NCBI GenBank assembly: GCA_903884125.1
Contig: CAISDR010000593.1
Span: 1 to 7,283, forward strand
DNA: 7,283 bases
Source of the DNA: an uncultured bacterium
GTDB taxonomy: Bacteria > Pseudomonadota > Alphaproteobacteria > CAISDR01
Direction: 5' to 3'
Below the pieces are notes generated by a model that made no database searches, was not told the origin of the DNA, and was given only the letters and a program-made list of their open reading frames with translations. A program made the translations under genes and the position numbers. Of this stretch, positions 1-6,722 are shown in pieces (position 1 is the first letter of the stretch; every line of letters starts with the position of its first letter).

Positions 1-141
1 GGTTTTGCCGGGCTCGATGTCATAGGAAATGCCGCGTACAATCGGTACATGGGAATGCACATGGCCAAACCCCACCATGAGGTTTTCAACCCGGAGCAAA
101 GGCAGATCACCCAAGACTTTCACAGCCTTATTGAGCGACAT
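1..141 (-). CDS. Oligopeptide/dipeptide ABC transporter ATP-binding protein, N-terminal fragment (OppD/DppD type)
   Basis: This is the first 47 codons of an ABC ATPase whose remainder lies beyond the left edge. The ATG at 141-139 begins a protein reading MSLNKAVKVLGDLPLLRVEN, followed by LMVGFG and, at the fragment's end, a run finishing in DIEPGKT. 'LLRVENL' and 'RGISYDIEPGKT' are the usual opening strands of peptide-importer NBDs, where the Walker A motif (GESGSGKS) follows directly after GKT. The Walker A itself is therefore just outside the window. The start overlaps the end of the upstream solute-binding protein gene by 14 bases, and a GAGGA Shine-Dalgarno-like stretch sits 5 bases before the ATG inside that gene, which supports this start and translational coupling. 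Its expected role is to energise import of the ligand bound by its neighbour. Family is fairly certain; the OppD/DppD sub-assignment rests on the neighbour and on the short N-terminus. Confidence 0.8.
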   Translation of the reverse strand, partial: MSLNKAVKVLGDLPLLRVENLMVGFGHVHSHVPIVRGISYDIEPGKT

Positions 142-1858
142 ACCAGTCCTCGACCCAGGCGGTGGACGGAATTTGATTCCCGGTCGGGCGAATTCCCTTC
201 AGCCATTTCGGAAAGACGAATGGTTCGGCGCGAAAATAAAGCGGCAGCACCGGTAGTTCGCTGGCATAAATCCGCTGCATCCTAGACCAGATGGCGCGGC
301 GTTTGCCATCATCGAGTTCATGAGCCGCATCAGCTATGGCGCTATCAAATTCGGCGTTTGACCAACCAGGATAATTCGATCCACCAAAATTATTGGCTTC
401 TGTCGGAATGGAACTGCTGGCCAGCGTTTGCGATGGCGGCTCATCCGGCAGGGATGACCATGAATACATCACCATCCCCGGAAATTTCCGCTCGCGCAGC
501 GACCGGCCCAGCATCACGCGCGCCGGTTCGTTACGGATCACGATATCAACACCAATCTGTTTCCACTGACTTTGCAAAACCGTCTGAACCAGCTCGCGCT
601 GTTTGTTTCCGGCGGTCGTCATCAGTTCAATCTGCAGGCGCTTTCCTTCAGCATTGACGCGAATACCACCGGCGCCCATTTTCCAGCCCGCCTCATCCAG
701 AAGCCGCCCAGCCAGCACCGGATCATAGGGTGCGACAGGAATGTTTGCGTCAAACCCCGAATGCTTGGGGCTGACAAATGTTGCCGCCACTGGCTGTTTG
801 CCTTTAAACAGCCGGTTATTGATCGCTTCACGATCAAGTCCTGCCAGCAATGCCCGCCGGATGCGCACGTCTTTCAGAATCGGATTATCCAGATTAATGT
901 CTACATGTTCATAGGTCAGGGCGGGATTATAGACAAAATCAAAGCGGTCAGCGGCACGCGCCTCAAGGCTGATAGCCTGATCAAGCGACAAGCCCAGTTC
1001 GCCGAATATATAATCTACATCACCTGACATAAGGTTCTGTTCCAGCGCCGAAGTGTTTTCGATAACCCTTACAATAATCTTTTTAAATGCAGGCGCCTTG
1101 CCCTTCCAGAATGTATTGGGTTCAAAGGTATAGGATACGCCCGGCTCGCTTGCGGTCATGCGATAGGGGCCGTTCCATAATCCTGGCGTCGCGGGTGCGC
1201 GATTATAAAGCGTATTCTTGCGAAAATCGGCCGGATCGGCACTGTTCTTAATCGTCTCGCGTTCGATATGCGCCGGAAGGATTGGCCAATCAAGCGCGTT
1301 GAAATTCGACTGAATGCTTTTCAGAAAGACCACGGCGCGCAATGGGTCTGGTGCCTCGACCCGGTCGATCACCGCATAGACATCCGGGCGCTGAAAGCCC
1401 ATGTCCGCGCGCTTGCCCGCCTCAAATGAAAAAATCACGTCGGCCGAAGTCACTCTGGTACCATCGGCCCAGAAACTGTCGGGGCGCAGATTATAGGTAA
1501 CCGCCATACCTTTAGTCCCGTCGGGGCGATCAATTATCCTGGCAAGGCCATTGGCAATCGTTGGTACCTCGACACACAATTGGCAGACAACCTTGAAATC
1601 GGGATCATTGACCGTCAGGCGCCGCAGGGCAAAGTCCAAAAGTAGCGCCTTGGACGTATGAGGTTCGATTGCGGGATGCATGTTGGCTGGGGACTGGGAG
1701 AGGCCGATAACCATTTGACCCGGAACACGCGGCCCGGACGCGCTGGCCGGACCAGCAGCTAAACCCAGTAATGCAAGGGCTATGGCAAGGCCAATCCCCG
1801 GCACCTGCCCCGGCCCTTGCCTGAATCTGCCTAAAAAATAATCGGCCTTCGCCACCAT
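128..1858 (-). CDS. ABC transporter extracellular solute-binding protein, family 5 (peptide/nickel/opine-like)
   Basis: A 576-residue periplasmic binding protein of the SBP_bac_5 (OppA/DppA) class. Residues 1-40 form a signal peptide: a basic N-region (K4, R11, R13), a hydrophobic core around 21-36 (GIGLAIALALLGLAAG) and an AxA-type site, ASA|SG, after residue 40. Family features follow in order: an N-terminal lobe strand 'MVIGLSQSPANMHPAIEP' (49-66); 'VTYNLRPDSFWADGTRVTSA' (120-139), the classic 'F.DGt.vTAdDV' block; 'WNGPYRM' (228-234); 'VRIRRALLAGLDREAI' (331-346); and 'LLDEAGWK' (386-393). Length is normal for the family (about 500-600). The ATG at 1858 directly follows an in-frame TAA, so no longer form exists; a GGGGGC stretch about 10 bases upstream is a weak ribosome site. 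A CxxC pair (C92, C95) in the mature part could form a disulfide. The ligand is not deducible: peptides are most likely, but family members also carry nickel, opines, glutathione or bile salts. The ATPase gene overlaps its 3' end. Confidence 0.92.
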   Translation of the reverse strand: MVAKADYFLGRFRQGPGQVPGIGLAIALALLGLAAGPASASGPRVPGQMVIGLSQSPANMHPAIEPHTSKALLLDFALRRLTVNDPDFKVVCQLCVEVPTIANGLARIIDRPDGTKGMAVTYNLRPDSFWADGTRVTSADVIFSFEAGKRADMGFQRPDVYAVIDRVEAPDPLRAVVFLKSIQSNFNALDWPILPAHIERETIKNSADPADFRKNTLYNRAPATPGLWNGPYRMTASEPGVSYTFEPNTFWKGKAPAFKKIIVRVIENTSALEQNLMSGDVDYIFGELGLSLDQAISLEARAADRFDFVYNPALTYEHVDINLDNPILKDVRIRRALLAGLDREAINNRLFKGKQPVAATFVSPKHSGFDANIPVAPYDPVLAGRLLDEAGWKMGAGGIRVNAEGKRLQIELMTTAGNKQRELVQTVLQSQWKQIGVDIVIRNEPARVMLGRSLRERKFPGMVMYSWSSLPDEPPSQTLASSSIPTEANNFGGSNYPGWSNAEFDSAIADAAHELDDGKRRAIWSRMQRIYASELPVLPLYFRAEPFVFPKWLKGIRPTGNQIPSTAWVEDWYVAQ

Positions 1859-1993
1859 TTAATTTCTGCCCCCAAAACCGGCCACCCTGTCCCAAATCCG
1901 TATCGAAGCTGTCCTGCAGACAAAACCTGGCAACAGATGTGAGCCCCAGCTTCCTCTTCTCATGCCGGGCGGGCTTTGCCAAGGGTCGATGGG

Positions 1994-2012
1994 CTGGATA
2001 TCAAAGATCCAG
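1994..2012. repeat. 19-base imperfect palindrome, candidate operator or stem-loop
   Basis: CTGGATATCAAAGATCCAG has perfect 6-base arms (CTGGAT / ATCCAG) around a 7-base centre, with one further symmetric pair inside. It lies 21 bases upstream of the predicted -35 of the rightward promoter and about 136 bases upstream of the leftward start. The size and symmetry fit the binding site of a dimeric regulator. As RNA it would form only a 6-bp stem with a 7-base loop and is not followed by a T-run on either strand, so it is not a terminator. The regulator is unknown, and no regulator gene lies in the window. Confidence 0.4.
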
Positions 2013-2033
2013 GGGGGGTAATGCATTGAAGCG

Positions 2034-2060
2034 TTGACCATCTGCCCCTGGGTGGGTCAA
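2034..2060. repeat. Inverted repeat TTGACC-N15-GGTCAA embracing the predicted promoter
   Basis: Perfect 6-base half-sites TTGACC (2034-2039) and GGTCAA (2055-2060) have centres 21 bp apart, two turns of the helix. The left half coincides with the -35 and the right half enters the -10. A dimeric repressor bound here would cover the RNA polymerase site. With 6-base arms a chance occurrence is possible, so operator function is inference only. Confidence 0.3.
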
Positions 2061-2062
2061 AT
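2034..2062 (+). promoter_or_regulatory. Putative sigma70-type promoter of the nucleoside-uptake operon
   Basis: TTGACC (2034-2039; five of six bases match TTGACA) is separated by 17 bases from TCAAAT (2057-2062; four of six match TATAAT, including the first T, fourth and fifth A and last T). Transcription would start near 2069-2070, giving a leader of about 35 bases before the ATG at 2104. The location, spacing and strand fit the first gene of the operon. The -10 is imperfect and GC-rich alphaproteobacterial promoters are often weakly conserved, so this remains a prediction. Confidence 0.4.
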
Positions 2063-2103
2063 GGGCCGTAAACCCAATTGCATGCTTCTGGAGATATTTA
2101 CCC

Positions 2104-3087
2104 ATGGCGCGGCGCATTGTTTTTGTTGTCCTGGTCAGCCTTGCCCTTATTGGCTCGGCACTGCCTGCCTTGGCCCAAAAGGGCTCGCCTGCTGTTTTAT
2201 ACGACGTTGGCGGGCGATTTGATGCCTCGTTCAACCAGTCAGCCTGGGATGGGGTCAAAAAATATACCAGCGAGACAGGCGACACCGTTCGCGAGTTTGA
2301 AATCCAGAATCAGGCCGAACGCGAACAGGGCTTGCGCAATCTGGCCCGGCGGGGGGCGTCCATCGTTATTGCGATCGGATTTAACAACGCCACCCCCATT
2401 TCAGTCGTAGCCAAGGAATTTCCCAATACCAAATTTACCATCATCGATTCGAACGTAGATCTGCCCAATGTCCAGTCGGTGCTGTTCCGGTCGGAAGAAG
2501 GATCATTTCTGGTCGGCATGCTGGCCGCCCTGTCATCCAAAACCAATGAAATCGGATTTGTCGGTGGCATGGATATTCCGCTGATCCGCAATTTCCTGGC
2601 GGGGTATACGGCCGGTGCCAAATATGCCGTGCCAAAGATTGATGTATTGTCGGCCATGACAGGGACAACCGCCGAAGCATTCCGTGACCCGGTGCGCGGT
2701 GGCGAACTGGCGCGTGATCAGATTGCGCGTGGTGTTGATGTGATATTTTCCTGCGCCGGATCAACAAATTTCGGTGTCTTTCAGGCGGTCACCGATGCCA
2801 AGAAACTGGCCATTGGCGTTGATTCAAACCAGAACCGTCTGCACCCCGGCACCATTCTGACATCCATGGTCAAACGCATTGATGTGGCTGTCTATCAGGC
2901 CATGATGTCTGCCCGCGATGGCACATGGAAACCGGGTGCGCGCATATTGGGACTAAAGGAAGACGGCGTTGGCTATGCCTATGATGAATATAACAAGCCG
3001 CTGATCCCCGCCGCTGTTCTGGCTGATGTGAACAAGGCGCGGGATGCGATCATTGCCGGTAAAATCAAAGTTCCGGAAATGCCGTGA
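2104..3087 (+). CDS. BMP family nucleoside-binding periplasmic protein (PnrA/BmpA/NupN-like)
   Basis: Substrate-binding subunit of a nucleoside ABC importer, 327 aa, with the usual length for the Bmp/Med/PnrA family (PF02608). The N-terminus MARRIVFVVLVSLALIGSAL leads to a signal-peptidase I site ALA|Q after residue 24. There is no lipobox Cys, so unlike spirochaete and Firmicute relatives it should be a free periplasmic protein. Family marks in order: 'YDVGGRFDASFNQSAW' (33-48), holding the Asp, Phe and Asn expected around the nucleoside; 'IGFNNATPI' (91-99); 'FTIIDS' (111-116); 'IGFVGGMDIPLIRNFLAGY' (150-168), a highly conserved block; 'GVDSNQN' (238-244), whose Asp typically contacts the ribose; and 'TSMVKR' (253-258). 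The ATG at 2104 is preceded by GGAG (2090-2093) with a 10-base spacer. It is the first gene of the operon; its stop is interlocked with the GTG of the ATPase. By context with cytidine deaminase the ligands are probably nucleosides, with exact specificity unknown. Confidence 0.93.
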   Translation: MARRIVFVVLVSLALIGSALPALAQKGSPAVLYDVGGRFDASFNQSAWDGVKKYTSETGDTVREFEIQNQAEREQGLRNLARRGASIVIAIGFNNATPISVVAKEFPNTKFTIIDSNVDLPNVQSVLFRSEEGSFLVGMLAALSSKTNEIGFVGGMDIPLIRNFLAGYTAGAKYAVPKIDVLSAMTGTTAEAFRDPVRGGELARDQIARGVDVIFSCAGSTNFGVFQAVTDAKKLAIGVDSNQNRLHPGTILTSMVKRIDVAVYQAMMSARDGTWKPGARILGLKEDGVGYAYDEYNKPLIPAAVLADVNKARDAIIAGKIKVPEMP

Positions 3088-4616
3088 CTGAACCAGCACT
3101 AGAACTGATCGGTATCGACAAGCATTTCGGTTCAAACCACGCGAACAAGTCTGTATCCTTTCGCGTCCAGCGCGGCGAGGTGCTGGGTCTGATCGGCGAA
3201 AATGGTGCTGGCAAATCAACAGTCATGAACATGGTGTTCGGCTATCTGAAAGCCGATCACGGCCAGATTCTGGTTCACGGCCATGAAGTGGATATAAAGG
3301 TCCCGGCTGATGCCATTGCTCATGGTATCGGCATGGTTCATCAGCATTTCAAGCTGGTAGACACGTTTTCAGTACTCGAAAATATTATTCTGGGTTCCGA
3401 AGGGGCATTCCAGCTTGCTGACAGACTGGCTCTGGCACGCGGCGAATTAGCCGAACTGTCAAAGGCATTCGGACTCAATGTCGATCTCGATGCGCTGGTG
3501 TCCGGTTTGAGCGTTGGTGACAAACAAAAGGTTGAAATTCTAAAAGCGCTTTATCGCAAGGCAGATATATTGATCCTTGATGAACCGACCGCAGTATTGA
3601 CGCCGGATGAAACACGCCACCTGTTTGACATTTTGCGTCAATGGCGCGATCAGGGGCGCACGGTAATCCTGATCACCCACAAGCTGAAAGAGGTGCTGGC
3701 CGTCACTGATCGCGTGATTGTCATGCGTCGTGGCGCAGTCGTTGCAGATCTGGACACCGCGCACTGCACGGCCGAAGGTTTGGCCGAACACATGGTTGGC
3801 CGACCAGTTATCCTGCAGGTATCCAAATCTGTGGCCGTTCCCGGTGGCGACGTGGTGACGCTGGAACATTTATCGGTCAATGACAGCGACGGCATCCCCC
3901 GCGTGCGGGATGTCAGCCTGTCCCTGCGCGCCGGTGAGATAACAGGGCTTGCTGGCGTATCCGGTAATGGCCAGAGCGAACTGATTGAGGCAATTGCAGG
4001 TCTTATGCCGATCAGTCATGGCACCATCCGGTTCAGGGGACAGGATCTGGGTCTAGGTGGAAGCGCTGAATCCGTGCGCAAACGGCGCGAAATGGGTATC
4101 GCGCATGTACCTGAAGACCGGCTGGTGCGAGGTCTGATTGCTGAATTATCCGCCAGAGACAATGCCATTCTGGGACGCCAGAATGATCCAAGTTTCAACA
4201 ACAGAAATTTCCTGCGTCCGTCGGCAATCCTCAATCATTGCCGGTCGCTTATGGCCTCTTTTGATGTCCGCCCCAGCCGACCGATGCAGGCTGGCGGGCA
4301 TTTTTCGGGCGGCAATCAGCAGAAAATCGTGCTGGGGCGCGAGATGGAAAATGCCCCCGCCTTTCTGATCGTGGGTCAGCCCACCCGCGGCGTTGATATT
4401 GGCGCCATTGAATTCATCCACAAGCGTATCGTCGCCCTGCGCGATCAGGGTGCAGCGATCCTGCTGGTATCTGCCGAACTGGATGAAATCCTTATGCTGT
4501 CTGATCGTGTCATCGTGATGAGCCAGGGGGCAATCATGGGTGATATTCCCGCATCCCAGGCCGATGAACGCCAGATCGGATTATGGATGGCGGGCGACCA
4601 CAAGGTTGCAGCATGA
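3084..4616 (+). CDS. Nucleoside ABC transporter ATP-binding protein with two fused ABC domains (NupO/NupA type)
   Basis: A 510-residue cytoplasmic ATPase with two ABC domains, as in the sugar/nucleoside (CUT2-like) importers. Domain 1 is complete: Walker A GENGAGKST (38-46), Q-loop Gln87, signature LSVGDKQ (142-148), Walker B ILILDEPTA (162-170) and H-loop His199. Domain 2 is degenerate at its own ATP site: GVSGNGQSEL (291-300) lacks the Walker A Lys, the Walker B region LIVGQPTRGVD (428-438) has Gly and Gln where Asp and Glu are expected, and the switch His is Ala464. Its signature FSGGNQQK (407-414) is intact, so one functional composite ATP site is expected, the normal pattern in this subfamily. 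The start is the GTG at 3084, overlapping the upstream TGA (GTGA), with GGA at 3075-3077 as ribosome site; no in-frame ATG gives a better start. It should energise the two downstream permeases. Confidence 0.93.
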   Translation: MTEPALELIGIDKHFGSNHANKSVSFRVQRGEVLGLIGENGAGKSTVMNMVFGYLKADHGQILVHGHEVDIKVPADAIAHGIGMVHQHFKLVDTFSVLENIILGSEGAFQLADRLALARGELAELSKAFGLNVDLDALVSGLSVGDKQKVEILKALYRKADILILDEPTAVLTPDETRHLFDILRQWRDQGRTVILITHKLKEVLAVTDRVIVMRRGAVVADLDTAHCTAEGLAEHMVGRPVILQVSKSVAVPGGDVVTLEHLSVNDSDGIPRVRDVSLSLRAGEITGLAGVSGNGQSELIEAIAGLMPISHGTIRFRGQDLGLGGSAESVRKRREMGIAHVPEDRLVRGLIAELSARDNAILGRQNDPSFNNRNFLRPSAILNHCRSLMASFDVRPSRPMQAGGHFSGGNQQKIVLGREMENAPAFLIVGQPTRGVDIGAIEFIHKRIVALRDQGAAILLVSAELDEILMLSDRVIVMSQGAIMGDIPASQADERQIGLWMAGDHKVAA

Positions 4617-5743
4617 GCCGCAATCAGAGCTTGCCCTGGTGGGTGGAAATCGGGGTACTGCCGGTTATCAATCTGGCGGCAGCCTTTATCGTATCCGGTC
4701 TGGTGATGGCGGCACTTGGCCATGATCCGTTTGAGGCATTGGGACTGATGGTTACCGGTGCGTTTGGATCTGCCGACAGCCTGGGTTACACACTATATTA
4801 CACAACCAATTTCATCTTCACCGGACTGGCCGTGGCGCTTGCCAGTCACGCCGGACTGTTCAATATCGGCGCCGAAGGTCAGGCGATGCTGGGCGGTCTT
4901 GGTGCGGCCCTGGTCGGGTTGGTGATCTCACCCGGCCTGCCGGGAATTATTGCGATACCGCTGGCAATTTTGGCGGCCATGATCTTTGGCGGCATATGGG
5001 GTGCCATACCTGGCTGGCTGCAGGCCTATCGCGGATCGCATGTGGTTATCACCACCATTATGATGAATTTTCTGGCAGGCGCGCTGCTTACCTATCTGCT
5101 GGTTGATGTATTGATTGCACCCGGCGGCGGCACGCCGGAATCACGCAGTATTTCAGAAAATGTCTGGCTGCCCGCAGCTCACCAGATTGCACAGAGCCTG
5201 GGTCTGGAACTGGCACAGACACCGCTCAACCTCTCGCTGCTGCTTGGGCTTTTTTGTGCATTGGGATTGAATATCTTCCTGTGGCGCACGCGCTGGGGAT
5301 TTTCACTTCGTGCGGTGGGGCTAAATCCCCATGCCGCGCTTTATGCCGGTATTTCGCCTTCGCGCATGACAGTTCTGGCCATGGCCCTGTCGGGCGCTTT
5401 GGCGGGCCTTGTGGGAGCCAACGAAATATTGGGTGCGCAGCATCGACTGGTGCTGGGGTTTACCGGCGGCTATGGTTTTGTCGGAATTGCGGTTGCATTG
5501 ATGGGACGCAACAGGCCCACAGGTGTGATCATCGCATCGCTTCTGTTTGGCGCGCTCTATCAGGGCGGGTCGGAACTGGCACTGGATATGCCCGGCATTT
5601 CGCGCGATCTGGTTGTGATGATTCAGGGGCTGATCATCTTGTTCTGTGGCGCGCTGGAAAATATTTTCCGCAGCCCGCTGGCGCGTCTGTTTGCGGCGGC
5701 CCGTTCGACCCGCGCCGAGCTGACCGGCACCGCAGGGGGATAG
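4613..5743 (+). CDS. Nucleoside ABC transporter permease (NupP/NupB type, BPD_transp_2)
   Basis: First inner-membrane permease subunit of the nucleoside importer, 376 aa, rich in hydrophobic helices (for example near 15-35, 62-80, 93-110, 112-133, 147-168, 205-224, 253-275, 302-318, 334-348). Family marks: 'GLFNIGAEGQAMLGG' (81-95) at a membrane-helix start, 'SHVVITTIMMNFLAG' (142-156), 'GFSLRAVGLNPHAALYAGI' (229-247), the cytoplasmic segment thought to couple to the ATPase, and 'GFVGIAVALMGRNRPTG' (288-304). I chose the ATG at 4613, which overlaps the ATPase stop as ATGA and has AAGG 7 bases upstream. An earlier in-frame ATG at 4583 would add ten polar residues (MDGGRPQGCS) read from inside the ATPase gene and is less likely. 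It pairs with the next gene to form the heterodimeric channel. Confidence 0.92.
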   Translation: MSRNQSLPWWVEIGVLPVINLAAAFIVSGLVMAALGHDPFEALGLMVTGAFGSADSLGYTLYYTTNFIFTGLAVALASHAGLFNIGAEGQAMLGGLGAALVGLVISPGLPGIIAIPLAILAAMIFGGIWGAIPGWLQAYRGSHVVITTIMMNFLAGALLTYLLVDVLIAPGGGTPESRSISENVWLPAAHQIAQSLGLELAQTPLNLSLLLGLFCALGLNIFLWRTRWGFSLRAVGLNPHAALYAGISPSRMTVLAMALSGALAGLVGANEILGAQHRLVLGFTGGYGFVGIAVALMGRNRPTGVIIASLLFGALYQGGSELALDMPGISRDLVVMIQGLIILFCGALENIFRSPLARLFAAARSTRAELTGTAGG

Positions 5744-5747
5744 GAAT

Positions 5748-6722
5748 ATGGATGACTTCATCACCGTCAGCCTTGCCCTCGCCGCGGGCAGCCTGCGACT
5801 GGCCATTCCGCTGATGCTGGGGGCGCTGGGCGGACTTTTTTCCGAACGCGCCGGTATTGTTGATGTGGGCATCGAAGGCAAGATGCTGATCTCGGCATTT
5901 GCGTCGGCCGCTGTTGCTCATGCCACCAATTCACCCTGGGCAGGCCTTGCCGCCGGACTTGGTGCCGGGATTGTATTTGCACTGATCCATGGCGTCGGCG
6001 CGATTGCCTTTCGCGGCAATCAGGTTGTTTCCGGCATGGCGCTGAATATTCTGGCAGCGGGTCTTACCGTCACCATAGCGGCAGCCCTTTATTCCCAGGG
6101 CGGACGCACACCGCAATTGCCAGATGCTGCCCGCTTTCGCGGAACAAGTTTTGCCGCTGCTGATGGTACCAGTCAGCTCGACCCGGCCTTACGGGCATTG
6201 TTTGAACTGGTCGCCGGACACAATATTCTGGTTTATCTGAGCCTGGTTCTGGTTCCCGCCCTTGTCTGGCTGGTGCACAAGACCCGTTTTGGATTACGCC
6301 TTCGCGCGGTAGGGGAGAATCCCGAGGCTGTGGATACTGCGGGCATTCAGGTTGCAACCCTGCGATATCAGGCTTCGATCATTTCTGGTCTTTTGTGCGG
6401 ACTGGCCGGGACCTATATCGCCATTGCCCAGTCGGCAAGCTTTGTTCCCAACATGACCGCAGGCAAAGGGTATCTGGCGCTGGCGGCTCTGATCTTTGGT
6501 AAATGGCGGATCTGGCCGACCTTTTTCGCCTGTCTGCTATTTGCATTTGCAGATGCTGCACAATCACGGCTGCAGGGTCTGAACATTCCAGGTATTGGCG
6601 CCATCCCGGTACAGTTCATCCAGGCATTGCCCTATGTGCTGACACTGGTTTTGCTGGCCGGACTGGTTGGACGCGCCATTCCACCCAAGGCCAGCGGGGT
6701 ACCATATGTCAAAGAACGCTAG
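5748..6722 (+). CDS. Nucleoside ABC transporter permease (NupQ/NupC type, BPD_transp_2)
   Basis: Second permease subunit, 324 aa, a distant paralogue of its upstream neighbour and close to the usual length of about 300-320 for this subunit. Conserved blocks: 'SERAGIVDVGIEGKMLISAF' (32-51), corresponding to the NIGAEGQ block of the partner; 'GNQVVSGMALNILAAGLT' (90-107); 'FGLRLRAVGENPEAVDTAGI' (181-200), the coupling segment; and 'MTAGKGYLALAALIFGKW' (236-253), characteristic of this second subunit. Seven or more hydrophobic helices are evident. The ATG at 5748 follows the previous stop after 4 bases, with a GGGGGA ribosome site at 5735-5740 inside the upstream gene. Its 3' end overlaps the cdd start by 17 bases. 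A stretch of about 35 mostly polar residues (117-150) before the later helices is probably a periplasmic loop. Confidence 0.92.
   Translation: MDDFITVSLALAAGSLRLAIPLMLGALGGLFSERAGIVDVGIEGKMLISAFASAAVAHATNSPWAGLAAGLGAGIVFALIHGVGAIAFRGNQVVSGMALNILAAGLTVTIAAALYSQGGRTPQLPDAARFRGTSFAAADGTSQLDPALRALFELVAGHNILVYLSLVLVPALVWLVHKTRFGLRLRAVGENPEAVDTAGIQVATLRYQASIISGLLCGLAGTYIAIAQSASFVPNMTAGKGYLALAALIFGKWRIWPTFFACLLFAFADAAQSRLQGLNIPGIGAIPVQFIQALPYVLTLVLLAGLVGRAIPPKASGVPYVKER

Larger units (their letters stand above)
1859..2103. other. Divergent intergenic region between the peptide-importer and nucleoside-importer operons
   Basis: This 245-base gap is the only sizeable non-coding stretch in the window and separates two divergently transcribed transport operons. 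It should therefore contain promoters for both directions. In the rightward direction a credible -35/-10 pair lies at 2034-2062. In the leftward direction I found no convincing promoter: TTGACC at 2060-2055 has no -10 at suitable spacing, and TTGCCA at 1933-1928 has only a poor TTCGAT 20 bases on. A 19-base palindrome (1994-2012) is followed by a run of G ending at 2018, and a wider inverted repeat spans 2034-2060. A reading frame of 60 codons on the minus strand (2041-1859) looks spurious. Confidence 0.85.

Noticed and set aside
1785..1804. Alternative GTG start at Val19 of the solute-binding protein
   Set aside because: It would remove the basic residues needed at the front of the signal peptide, although a purine-rich stretch lies upstream.
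1994..2018. Stem-loop as an intrinsic terminator
   Set aside because: The stem is 6 bp with AT content, followed by a G-run on the plus strand and CCC on the minus strand, with no T-tract.
1859..2041. A 60-codon minus-strand frame whose TAA abuts the ATG of the solute-binding protein (TAAATG)
   Set aside because: Trp/Pro-rich composition without a recognisable motif; it overlaps the predicted promoter and palindrome of the opposite operon, and the binding protein already has its own signal peptide, so it is not a missing N-terminus.
2063..2103. Riboswitch or attenuator in the leader of the nucleoside operon
   Set aside because: From the predicted start site the leader is only about 35 bases and shows no conserved aptamer-like pairing.
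4583..4612. Upstream ATG for the first permease, adding 10 residues
   Set aside because: The extra residues are polar and lie wholly within the ATPase gene; the ATG at 4613 gives the usual ATGA overlap and a family-like N-terminus.
6667..6705. Upstream ATG for cytidine deaminase, adding 13 residues
   Set aside because: It would overlap the permease gene by 56 bases and extend a protein that already has the normal family length from 6706.
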